Part shown: in pieces, positions 1 to 6,084 of the stretch | Layout of the letters: each line of letters opens with the position of its first letter | Position numbering within the stretch: position 1 is the stretch's first letter | Origin: an uncultured Clostridia bacterium | GTDB taxonomy: Bacteria; Bacillota; Clostridia; TANB77; CAG-508 | NCBI GenBank assembly: GCA_934167685.1 | Contig: CAKPLQ010000035.1 | Location: 1 to 14,736 of the forward strand | DNA length: 14,736 nucleotides | Direction: 5' to 3' | Notes under the pieces: model-generated | Database searches by the model: none | What the model was told of the DNA's origin: nothing | Seen by the model: the letters and a program-made list of their open reading frames with translations, nothing else | Position numbers and translations under genes: made by a program

Positions 1-624
1 TTCCGGTTGGCTCTATTCCATTTTCTTTACATACTTTTACTATTTTCTCGATTTCTTCTGCTGGTTTTAGAAATACACTTCCGGTTGGCTTTATTCCATT
101 TTCTTTACATATTTTTATTATTTTATCTATTTCTTCTGCTGGTTTTAGAAATACACTTCCGGTTAGCTCTATTCCATTTTCTTTACATACTTTTACTATT
201 TTATCTATTTCTTCTGCTGTATGCTTAAATACATTTCCGGTTGGCTCTATTCCATTTTCTTTACATGCTTTTACTATTTTCTCGATTTCTTCTGCTGTCT
301 TTTGAAATACAGTTCCGGTTGGCTCTATTCCATTTTCTTTACATACTTTTACTATTTTCTCGATTTCTTCTGCTGGTTTTAGAAATACACTTCCGGTTGG
401 CTTTATTCCATTTTCTTTACATATTTTTATTATTTTATCTATTTCTTCTGCTGGTTTTAGAAATACACTTCCGGTTAGCTCTATTCCATTTTCTTTACAT
501 ACTTTTACTATTTTCTCTATTTCTTCTGCTGTTTTAAAAAATACACTTCCGGTTGGCTCTATTCCATTTTCTTTACATACTTTTACTATTTTCTCGATTT
601 CTTCGATTGTACTTCTTGAGTATG
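1..624 (-). repeat. Tandem array of 78-bp coding repeats (about 8 units)
   Basis: On the plus strand the units begin at 1, 79, 157, 235, 313, 391, 469 and 547, each opening with TTCCGGTT. The unit is exactly 78 bp (26 codons), so copy-number change keeps the frame. Units 1 and 5 look identical, units 2 and 6 look identical, and units 3 and 7 are close, giving a superimposed 312-bp (four-unit) period. The unit at 547 decays at its right end, which is the N-terminal side in the protein. The array runs off the left edge. Confidence 0.95.
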
Positions 625-1069
625 CTGCTTGTAAAACATTTTTCTTTTTAAACTCAGGAAATTTTCTTTCTATTTCTTTTATTCTATCTACAGGAATCCT
701 TAATATTGTTGTTCTTGCATTCAAATATCTTATGCCATAGTTCTCAATTATATATTGGTATGTTCTTTTGAGTTCTGATGGTTCTGTTGATAATATATGC
801 AAACATCCATCTACACTATATTTAGTTATTCTCTCTTTTTTTAGAAATTCATAATTAATTTTTATATTTTCAACATTTCGATACAATATACTAGGACATT
901 TTTCTATATTTCTAGGTTCTATATTTACTTCATCTCTCAAAAAGTCTAAAGCATAACATATATTGTCATATTCGCCATATTTTAGTATATTTTCATTAGT
1001 ATCAACTAATTTATCATAGTCAATTTTATAAATATTACAAATTTCTTTTAATCCGGCTTCACTTATCAT
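1..1069 (-). CDS. Helical tandem-repeat (solenoid) protein, C-terminus beyond window
   Basis: An open frame of 356 codons runs from an ATG at 1069 to the window edge with no stop. Residues 1-152 are a degenerate helical region in which the pattern 'hydrophobic-IL, about 7 residues, I-x-x-I/Y, Gly/Asn-Ile' recurs (for example CPSILYRNVENIKINYEFL and LHILSTEPSELKRTYQYII). From about residue 153 this becomes one imperfect and then seven complete 26-residue repeats (175-356) with core AEEIEKIVKVCKENGI and end PTG. The repeats vary mainly at residues 1 and 4-6 (SVFLKP, SVFFKT, TVFQKT, NVFKHT). There is no signal peptide or membrane segment. The start has only a weak Shine-Dalgarno sequence and lies 16 bases after the preceding gene's stop, so translational coupling is likely; an in-frame TTG eight codons upstream is an alternative. 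I do not recognise the family with certainty. The motif resembles mTERF-type nucleic-acid-binding solenoids, but that is inference. Confidence 0.85.
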   Translation of the reverse strand, partial: MISEAGLKEICNIYKIDYDKLVDTNENILKYGEYDNICYALDFLRDEVNIEPRNIEKCPSILYRNVENIKINYEFLKKERITKYSVDGCLHILSTEPSELKRTYQYIIENYGIRYLNARTTILRIPVDRIKEIERKFPEFKKKNVLQAAYSRSTIEEIEKIVKVCKENGIEPTGSVFFKTAEEIEKIVKVCKENGIELTGSVFLKPAEEIDKIIKICKENGIKPTGSVFLKPAEEIEKIVKVCKENGIEPTGTVFQKTAEEIEKIVKACKENGIEPTGNVFKHTAEEIDKIVKVCKENGIELTGSVFLKPAEEIDKIIKICKENGIKPTGSVFLKPAEEIEKIVKVCKENGIEPTG

Positions 1070-1085
1070 TCTTTCACTTCCACTT

Positions 1086-1358
1086 CTATACAAGTTCTTC
1101 TACTAAATCAATATTTGACTCTATTATTTCTACATAATTATCTCCGAGCCTTTCAACTAATTCATCAAATTTTCTTTTAAAATCTTTTGGAAAATAAGTA
1201 AATATAATTGGACATCTTTCAAATATTCCAACATAATCATCAAATTTCAATTCTCTTAGGTACTTTAAATTTTCTTCTATTATATCTATATTTGATAATA
1301 TAATTTCATATATTTCTTTACCATATACTTCTTTCATGGTTTGTAAATCTATTTTCAT
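1086..1358 (-). CDS. Small hypothetical protein, same helical-motif family as the next gene
   Basis: A 90-residue protein with an ATG preceded by a good AAAGGAG site, 23 bases after the porG stop. It is acidic and entirely helix-like. The stretch FERCPIIFTYFPKDFKRKF followed by DELVERLG matches the EKCPSILYRNVENIKINYEF stretch of the downstream repeat protein, so the two are probably paralogues or pieces of one ancestral gene. It carries two related segments (IYEIILSNIDIIEENL near the start and YVEIIESNIDLVEEL at the end). It has no cysteine cluster, signal peptide or membrane segment. It ends in TAG and the next frame opens 16 bases later, so a broken N-terminal part of the neighbouring gene is possible, but the strong ribosome site argues that it is translated. 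Function unknown. Confidence 0.75.
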   Translation of the reverse strand: MKIDLQTMKEVYGKEIYEIILSNIDIIEENLKYLRELKFDDYVGIFERCPIIFTYFPKDFKRKFDELVERLGDNYVEIIESNIDLVEELV

Positions 1359-1381
1359 CCTTAGTCTCCTTTATATTATCA

Positions 1382-1963
1382 TTATTGTATTTTAGTAACT
1401 TCTTTTAATGCTAACTCTAATGCTTTCATATTTCCATCTATTACTTCTGGCTTTTTAGCAAATTTATGTTTAAATGAAGTTTTCATATCTTCAAGTAATT
1501 CTTCATCTGTCATAACACCTGCAACTTTTACAATTGCAGCAAGCATTGGTGTATTAGGAAAATATTTTCCAAGAGCTTCCTCTGATATCTTTCTAGCATC
1601 AATTGTATATACTGCTCCTTCATATCCTTTTAATACTTCTTTTAATTGTTCTGGTGTTTTTGTTGTATTTATTACAATTGCACCATCTTTTTTTAGTCCT
1701 GCTGTAACAGGTACTGATGTTAATAGTGTGTCATCTACAACTACTACATAATCAGGTTCATATATGTTACTATGTATTGTTATTGGTGTATCACTTATTC
1801 TGTTATATGCTGTTATTGGTGCTCCCATTCTTTCTGGTCCATATTCTGGGAATCCTTGAATATATTTACCAGTATTAAATGCTGCATCTGCTAATAATAA
1901 TGAAGCTGTTTTTGCCCCTTGGCCGCCTCTTCCATGCCATCTAATTTCAATTAAGTTCTTCAT
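1382..1963 (-). CDS. porG: Pyruvate/2-oxoacid:ferredoxin oxidoreductase, gamma subunit
   Basis: A 193-residue protein of usual length for the free gamma subunit of four-subunit 2-oxoacid:ferredoxin oxidoreductases, which oxidatively decarboxylate pyruvate to acetyl-CoA in the cytoplasm of anaerobes. The family hallmark is at the N-terminus: IRWHGRGGQGAKTAS (residues 7-21), then the GFPEYGPERMGAPITAY stretch (38-54) and the VVVVDDTLL segment. The start has AAAAAGGAGG upstream. The gene has its own promoter at 2049-2077 with a structured leader. The usual companions (delta ferredoxin subunit, alpha and beta subunits) do not follow; a 90-residue helical protein does, so the complex must be completed by genes elsewhere, or this copy acts with another set. 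Substrate specificity (pyruvate versus another 2-oxoacid) cannot be read from this subunit alone. Confidence 0.92.
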   Translation of the reverse strand: MKNLIEIRWHGRGGQGAKTASLLLADAAFNTGKYIQGFPEYGPERMGAPITAYNRISDTPITIHSNIYEPDYVVVVDDTLLTSVPVTAGLKKDGAIVINTTKTPEQLKEVLKGYEGAVYTIDARKISEEALGKYFPNTPMLAAIVKVAGVMTDEELLEDMKTSFKHKFAKKPEVIDGNMKALELALKEVTKIQ

Positions 1964-1990
1964 TGAATTTAGCCTCCTTTTTGTTTTTAT

Positions 1991-2045
1991 TATTTATGTT
2001 TAAATACATAAATAGCAAGCTTGGAAACTCTTTCCATAACTTGCT
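1991..2045 (-). promoter_or_regulatory. Structured 5' leader of porG (two hairpins)
   Basis: Immediately downstream of the porG promoter the transcript can fold AGCAAG/CTTGCT (2014-2019 with 2040-2045), enclosing a perfect TGGAAA-GAG-TTTCCA hairpin. A second AT-rich stem TATTTATG/CATAAATA (1991-1998 with 2007-2014) follows. Neither is followed by a T-run, so these are not simple terminators. They could stabilise the 5' end or bind a regulator. Confidence 0.5.
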
Positions 2046-2048
2046 TAA

Positions 2049-2077
2049 AGTATATTATTATTTTGTTTTAATGTCAA
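2049..2077 (-). promoter_or_regulatory. SigA-type promoter of porG
   Basis: TTGACA (2077-2072), exactly 17 bases, then TATACT (2054-2049), read on the minus strand. The -35 box begins four bases after the splB stop codon, so porG starts a separate transcription unit. Predicted start is near 2042, right at the 5' hairpin. Confidence 0.8.
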
Positions 2078-2080
2078 GTA

Positions 2081-3079
2081 TTAAACTACATATTCAATTT
2101 TATTATTAGGAAAATATTTATGCATCTGCTCTCTTAAAAAAATCTCTGCTTCTCTTCTATTTTTTTCTTTATATCCATATTTACCATTTCCTCTTCCTGT
2201 CATAATTTCTTTGTTATATAAATTAATTGCATTTGGAAATGCTTCTTCATTTATTTTTGTATGAACATAGCTATATGTCATAAATATTATTTCAAAAAAT
2301 GCTGTTCTTCTTGCTTTCTCTGCTAATTCAATACTTAAGGTTTGAATTAGTTCTGAATATAATTGTTGCCAATTTTCTACTAATATTACCGGTGCTATTA
2401 ATATACCTATTTTGTATCCCGCTTCTGCCAACTTATTTATTGCCTCTATTCTTCCTTTTAATCTTGATGTTCCAAATTCTACTTTATTTATAATTTCTGC
2501 CGGATTTACACTCATTCTAATAACTATTCTCCCATTATGTTTTAATGGTAATATATCATCTACCATATCAAATTTTGTTGGTAATGTTAAAAATCCCTTT
2601 TCTGTATTTGCAAAATTTTCTATTGTCCATACTAAATTTCCTGTAATTGTATTTTCTAATATCAAGTCACTATTGCTTCCTATCTCAAATGTTAATTGTT
2701 TTTCACTTTTTTGTGCTGTTTTAATTATTTTTTCTAACATCTGCTCTCTATTTACAAACAACCTCAAATATGCACATTTGTTGTAATTGCATACTAAATA
2801 GCAATACATACACATTGCCGTACAACCTGATGAAGTATATGGTACCAAATAATCTGATGTTTTATGATTTTCCACAAATTTATGTGTCTTTCTCACTCCT
2901 ATTATTAAATTACTTTTCATGTTTGCAAATTCTGAATTTTGCTTTTTTCTCATCTCTTCTATATTATTATGATTTTCTATCTCTATCTTCGGTATTTCTT
3001 TGTATTGTTCCATTAACTGTTGTCCTAATGGATAATTTACAATTTCTTTTTCAAAATAAATAGCTTTAGGTTTAAACAT
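2081..3079 (-). CDS. splB: Spore photoproduct lyase-family radical SAM protein
   Basis: A 332-residue protein, close to the usual length of about 340. The radical SAM cluster is SGCTAMCMYC (C86-x3-C90-x2-C93), preceded by VPYTSSG and followed by the YLRLFVN stretch typical of spore photoproduct lyases, which use a 5'-deoxyadenosyl radical to split the spore photoproduct (a methylene-bridged thymine pair) in germinating spores. Further family landmarks are FEIGSNSDLILE (131-142), LTLPTKFD and VIRMSVNPAEII. Two extra cysteines (C97, C102) lie just after the cluster. At the place where Bacillus enzymes have a Cys (C141) serving as hydrogen-atom donor, this protein appears to have Ser135. The start follows AAAAAAGGAG at good spacing. 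It lies 45 bases after dfrA and probably belongs to a thyA-dfrA-splB operon. The gene suggests a spore former, but a related family member with another substrate is possible. Confidence 0.85.
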   Translation of the reverse strand: MFKPKAIYFEKEIVNYPLGQQLMEQYKEIPKIEIENHNNIEEMRKKQNSEFANMKSNLIIGVRKTHKFVENHKTSDYLVPYTSSGCTAMCMYCYLVCNYNKCAYLRLFVNREQMLEKIIKTAQKSEKQLTFEIGSNSDLILENTITGNLVWTIENFANTEKGFLTLPTKFDMVDDILPLKHNGRIVIRMSVNPAEIINKVEFGTSRLKGRIEAINKLAEAGYKIGILIAPVILVENWQQLYSELIQTLSIELAEKARRTAFFEIIFMTYSYVHTKINEEAFPNAINLYNKEIMTGRGNGKYGYKEKNRREAEIFLREQMHKYFPNNKIEYVV

Positions 3080-3124
3080 AAAAACGCTCCTTTTTTATAT
3101 TGTGCCCAAAGCTATAAATCTTAT

Positions 3125-3613
3125 TTATTTTCTTTTATAAACTACATATTCATATTTAAAGTCATTTTCTCCGTCTTTTGGACCTTCTTCTCTGCTAATT
3201 TCTTGCCATATATCTGGATTTATTCTTGGAAAAACCGTGTCTCCTTCAAAATCTTTATCGATTTCTGTAACATACATTTTTGTTACATATGGCATTAATA
3301 AATTGTATATCATAGCTCCGCCTATTACAAAGTTTTCATTTTCGTCTTCTATGTATTGTTGAATTTGTAACATTGAATGAACTATTTCTATATTTTCGTT
3401 ATCTATTTTAAAGTCTGGATTTTGACTAAATATAATATGTTTTCTATTTGGAAGTATTCTTCCGATTGATTCAAATGTTTTTCTTCCCATTATTATATTG
3501 TGGTTTATTGTTAATTCTTTGAATCTTTTTAAATCATCTGGTATATTCCATAATAATTTATTATCTTTTCCTATAGTATTATTTTTTGCTTTTGCTACTA
3601 TTATACTTAACAT
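3125..3613 (-). CDS. dfrA: Dihydrofolate reductase
   Basis: A 162-residue NADPH-dependent enzyme that reduces dihydrofolate to tetrahydrofolate. The family signature is complete: start MLSIIVAKAKNNTIGKDNKL, LLWNIPDDLKRFK (Trp22 and the catalytic acid near Asp26/27), IMGRKTFESIG (41-51), and FVIGGAMIYN near residue 95, with FEGDTVFP in the C-terminal part. Length is normal for chromosomal enzymes. It starts 14 bases after the thyA stop with AAAGGAG upstream, so the two are co-transcribed. This fits the chemistry: thymidylate synthase turns methylene-THF into dihydrofolate, which this enzyme recycles. Confidence 0.96.
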   Translation of the reverse strand: MLSIIVAKAKNNTIGKDNKLLWNIPDDLKRFKELTINHNIIMGRKTFESIGRILPNRKHIIFSQNPDFKIDNENIEIVHSMLQIQQYIEDENENFVIGGAMIYNLLMPYVTKMYVTEIDKDFEGDTVFPRINPDIWQEISREEGPKDGENDFKYEYVVYKRK

Positions 3614-3627
3614 TTCTTTGCACTCCT

Positions 3628-4485
3628 TTATTCTGCTACTGGTATTTTACCAATTTTCACTTCTTTATTATAATCATAATCTTTTATTTCAAAGTCTTCT
3701 ACTTTGAATTCATAGAAGTCTTTTGTTGGATTATTAATGACTAGTTTTGGTTTACATTCTACTGGTTTTGCTTCTAATAATTTTTTTACTAGTGGTACAT
3801 GTCTATCATATATATGACAATCTCCTATATTGTGTGTCAATGTTCCTGGTTTTAGTCCTGCAACTTGAGCAAACATACATTGTAATGTTGCATATTGCAT
3901 TACATTCCATCCATTTGCTGTTAACATATCTTGTGAACGTTGATTTAATATCAAGTGTAATTTTCCTTCTTTTACTAACCATTGTGTTCCATATGCACAT
4001 GGTTCCAAGTTCATATCTTTTAGTTCTTCATGGTTAAATAAATTTGTCATTATTCTTCTGCTTGATGGATCATTTTTTAATAAATATAACACGTAATCAA
4101 CTTGGTCCATTTCTTTTATTCCATCTTTTGTCTTAAATTCATATTTTTTTGCTAATTGATATCCATAAGCTTTTCCTATTGTTCCATCTTCTCCAGCCCA
4201 TTGATCCCATATGTGTGAATTTAGTTCACTTATTTTGTTTGATTTTTTTTGCCATATCCATAATATTTCGTCTATTGCATTTTTGATTGTTTTGCTGTTA
4301 TTTCTAAGTGTTATCATTGGAAATTCTTTTTCCAAGTCATATTTATTTTGCACTCCTACTATTGAATAGTAATTGGCTTCTGTTCCATCTTCCCATCTTG
4401 TTCTTACATTTGTTCCTTCTGATGAATATCCATTTTTTAATATTTCTTCACATGTTTTTATAAAATTTTCGTCTGCTTGTGTCAT
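3628..4485 (-). CDS. thyA: Thymidylate synthase (ThyA)
   Basis: A 285-residue cytoplasmic enzyme that methylates dUMP to dTMP using 5,10-methylene-THF. Visible motifs are HIWDQWAGEDGTIGKAYGYQ (91-110), the phosphate-binding SSRR (141-144), the nucleophile in LEPCAYGTQW (Cys163), QRSQDML (182-188) and GDCHIYDRH (221-229). The length and the HIWDQW...AYG pattern resemble the ThyA of B. subtilis and its phage phi3T, rather than the shorter E. coli type; in place of the common LGxPFN stretch it has LTANGWNV. The start has AAAGGAGG six to eight bases upstream. It is the first gene of thyA-dfrA-splB, with its own candidate promoter at 4523-4551 and a structured small RNA locus just upstream. Confidence 0.97.
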   Translation of the reverse strand: MTQADENFIKTCEEILKNGYSSEGTNVRTRWEDGTEANYYSIVGVQNKYDLEKEFPMITLRNNSKTIKNAIDEILWIWQKKSNKISELNSHIWDQWAGEDGTIGKAYGYQLAKKYEFKTKDGIKEMDQVDYVLYLLKNDPSSRRIMTNLFNHEELKDMNLEPCAYGTQWLVKEGKLHLILNQRSQDMLTANGWNVMQYATLQCMFAQVAGLKPGTLTHNIGDCHIYDRHVPLVKKLLEAKPVECKPKLVINNPTKDFYEFKVEDFEIKDYDYNKEVKIGKIPVAE

Positions 4486-4522
4486 TAATTTGTCCTCCTT
4501 TTATTATGACTCTTACTTTTTT

Positions 4523-4551
4523 AATATATCATAATAATCTAACCTTGTAAA
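4523..4551 (-). promoter_or_regulatory. Candidate SigA promoter of thyA operon
   Basis: TTTACA (4551-4546), 17 bases, TATATT (4528-4523), each box one mismatch from consensus. The predicted start near 4516 gives a leader of about 30 bases with the AAAGGAGG site of thyA. It lies downstream of the small RNA's terminator-like hairpin, so thyA need not depend on read-through. Confidence 0.6.
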
Positions 4552-4589
4552 TTGTTTTTACAAAAAAGTTACATATAGATTTTATCAAT

Positions 4590-4616
4590 AAAATTAGAGC
4601 TATGTTTCCATAGCTC
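4590..4616 (-). terminator. Terminator-like GNRA hairpin after the small RNA
   Basis: GAGCTATG-GAAA-CATAGCTC, a perfect 8-bp stem with GAAA tetraloop, followed on the minus strand by TAATTTTATT. The T-tract is interrupted, so termination may be partial. It would end both the small RNA and read-through from the metK operon. Confidence 0.55.
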
Positions 4617-4715
4617 CTTTAGTTCTGGTTATTTGGCAGGTGTGCCAATTCCTGCATCTCTTTTGACCTCTAGGGTGTGTGGATGGCACAATTGTCCACT
4701 TCAAATAACCTCTTA
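4597..4715 (-). ncRNA. Putative independent structured small RNA (about 120 nt) with kissing loops
   Basis: Starting four to five bases after a predicted transcription start, the minus-strand transcript has a perfect 9-bp closing helix GGTTATTTG/CAAATAACC (4702-4710 with 4627-4635). Inside are two hairpins: GTGGA/TCCAC (4679-4699, loop CAATTGTGCCA) and GCAGG/CCTGC (4636-4655, loop AATTGGCACA). The loops contain TGTGCCA and TGGCACA, perfectly complementary over 7 bp, so a kissing interaction is possible. A 23-nt segment (4656-4678) joins the hairpins, and the second hairpin abuts the closing helix. A GAAA-loop hairpin (4597-4616) ends the unit. No reading frame with a ribosome site covers it. 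I cannot match it to a known family; purine, THF and ZTP riboswitch consensus sequences do not fit. Confidence 0.6.
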
Positions 4716-4721
4716 GTTTGT

Positions 4722-4750
4722 ATCATAACAGATTTTTACATTTTTTTCAA
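4722..4750 (-). promoter_or_regulatory. SigA-type promoter of the small RNA
   Basis: TTGAAA (4750-4745), exactly 17 bases, TATGAT (4727-4722). It begins 15 bases after the stop of the radical SAM gene and places the start at about 4714-4715, just before the closing helix of the structured RNA. Confidence 0.7.
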
Positions 4751-4765
4751 CAGATATTACAAAAT

Positions 4766-5645
4766 TTAGTCTTCCCACTTTGGCACATATTCCTCTTCAT
4801 GCTCGCCTAATTCCTGAATATACCCATTCTCTAACTCTAATTCATATAAGTAATTTTCAACATCTTCATATTCTTCTCTAGTTAGTTTTCTATTCAGCTC
4901 GTCCAATTCTCTAGCTTTATATGTAGGAAAATACTGTGCCATCATACTTATATATATATTGTTGTCCATATTTTCCTTTATCCATTTTAAAACATTTTTA
5001 CTATTCTCTATTTGATTTGGTAAAATTAAATGTCTTATCATTAAACCTTTTTGCATTATTCCATCTTTATTCAATTGTGGTGCTCCTACTTGTCTATACA
5101 TCTCTTTTATTGCTAATGTTGCTATTTCGAAATAATTATCCACTTTTGAATATCTTTTTCCTAACTCATTATAGTAATATTTTAAATCTGGTAAATAGAT
5201 ATCAATATATCCTTCTAACAACTTTAATGTTTCCACATTTTCATACCCATTTGTATTATATACTATTGGGATTTTTAAACCTTTATTTCTTGCTTGTTTT
5301 ATTGCTTCTATAATATGTAAAACATAACTTGTTGGAGTTACTAAATTTATATTTTCTACACCTTTTTCTTGTTGTTTTATCATTATATCAGCAAGCTCTT
5401 CTATAGTTATTTCTTTTCCTTTGCCTAATTGGCTTATTTCGTAGTTTTGGCAAAAGAGACAGTTCATATTACAGTTAGAAAAGAAAATTGTGCCAGAACC
5501 GATTCTCGCCGGAAATACATGGTTCTTCAAAGTTATGTGTAGAGTATAAAGCAATCTTTATTTTATTATTTGATTTACATCTTCCTATATATTTATTTCT
5601 ATCTATTCCACACTTATGTGGACATATTGTGCATTTTTCTAGCAT
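4766..5645 (-). pseudogene. PflA-like radical SAM protein (COG1313 type), split by a +1 frameshift
   Basis: The gene begins with ATG at 5645 after AAAGGAG, 27 bases below the preceding stop, and encodes MLEKCTICPHKCGIDR and then a GRCKSNN...EEPCISGEN segment, the cysteine-rich N-terminus of PflA-like COG1313 proteins. At about 5501 the homology jumps one base: the expected GSGTIFFSNCNMNCLFCQNY, including the radical SAM motif C-x3-C-x2-C, continues in the next frame to a TAA at 4766-4768. Without the shift the first frame adds RFWHNFLF and stops at 5475. Skipping one base would restore about 292 residues, the normal family length. The second part keeps NLVTPTSYV, YNTNGYENVETL, YLPDLKYY and MIRHLILP. 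The site is not a homopolymer; the zero-frame codon there is CGG. It could be a real mutation, a sequencing error or recoding. The family's substrate is not established. Confidence 0.85.
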
Positions 5646-5672
5646 ATCTTTTTCTCCTTTATAGTAACTATT

Positions 5673-6038
5673 TTAGCACTTTTTATCTATTTCATCAATA
5701 TTGTCTATTATATCTTTGCATTCTTTCCAATTAGTAACTTTAACACATTCATAATCTGTAGACATCTTTTTTACAATTTCTTTTGTATTATCAGTCGAAT
5801 TTAAATCTGTAACAATTATATCTTTAATAAATTCCTCCTTGCCATATAGAATCTTAAATAAAATTGAACGCAAAAATCCTTCTATTCTTTCCTCTTGATT
5901 TTTTACAGCAATTATTATATAAATTCCATCTTCTTTTAAATTAGTATATGTACACATATATATTATTTGCTTGATTAATTCAAACAAGCCATAAAGAGCA
6001 AGTGTCCAAAGTACTGAATTTATAACAAAATTCTCCAT
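5673..6038 (-). CDS. Short membrane-anchored glycosyltransferase-2-like protein
   Basis: A 121-residue protein when started at the ATG at 6038, which has GGGAGG upstream; the longer frame from 6071 lacks a ribosome site. Residues about 4-28 form one hydrophobic segment (VINSVLWTLALYGLFELI). The rest resembles the nucleotide-binding start of a GT2 (GT-A fold) domain: IYIIIAVKNQEERIEGFLRS, a hydrophobic strand, then VTDLNSTDNTKEI, equivalent to the D-x-S-x-D-x-T stretch of GT2 enzymes. It ends long before the catalytic half of a full enzyme (usually over 220 residues), so it is probably a non-catalytic or truncated relative. It lies 46 bases after metK and 27 before the radical SAM gene, so the three may form one transcript. 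Function unknown. Confidence 0.65.
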   Translation of the reverse strand: MENFVINSVLWTLALYGLFELIKQIIYMCTYTNLKEDGIYIIIAVKNQEERIEGFLRSILFKILYGKEEFIKDIIVTDLNSTDNTKEIVKKMSTDYECVKVTNWKECKDIIDNIDEIDKKC

Positions 6039-6084
6039 ACCTTTTTCCTCCCTATGGCTATAATATGTCATTAAAACTTATATG

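Noticed and set aside
1..540. Plus-strand open frames rich in Leu/Phe across the tandem repeats (7-228, 241-537)
   Set aside because: They are the antisense of the repeat-coding frame. They lack ribosome sites, and their L/F-rich composition is what reverse reading of Lys/Glu-rich codons gives.
1..624. CRISPR array
   Set aside because: The units are contiguous 78-bp coding repeats with no alternating unique spacers, and the array is in frame with a longer protein.
2299..3063. Plus-strand frames over splB (2299-2493, 2412-2786, 2770-3063)
   Set aside because: They are shadows of a confidently identified minus-strand gene, with no ribosome sites and no recognisable domains; the same applies to the other plus-strand frames in the window.
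4627..4710. Miniature transposable element with 9-bp inverted ends
   Set aside because: There is no immediately flanking target duplication; TTAGTT occurs on both sides but is offset by two bases. The promoter and terminator fit a small RNA gene better. Not fully excluded.
4590..4716. THF, ZTP or purine riboswitch controlling thyA
   Set aside because: The conserved sequence cores of these classes, as I know them, are absent, and the loops and joining segments differ. Only the general architecture is similar.
4766..5554. Radical SAM protein starting at the ATG at 5554
   Set aside because: That ATG lies inside the gene in the shifted frame and has no ribosome site; the true N-terminus with its conserved cysteines starts at 5645 in another frame.
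6039..6071. Longer N-terminus (MTYYSHREEKG) for the GT2-like protein
   Set aside because: No ribosome site precedes 6071, whereas GGGAGG precedes the ATG at 6038 and the extra codons include that site.
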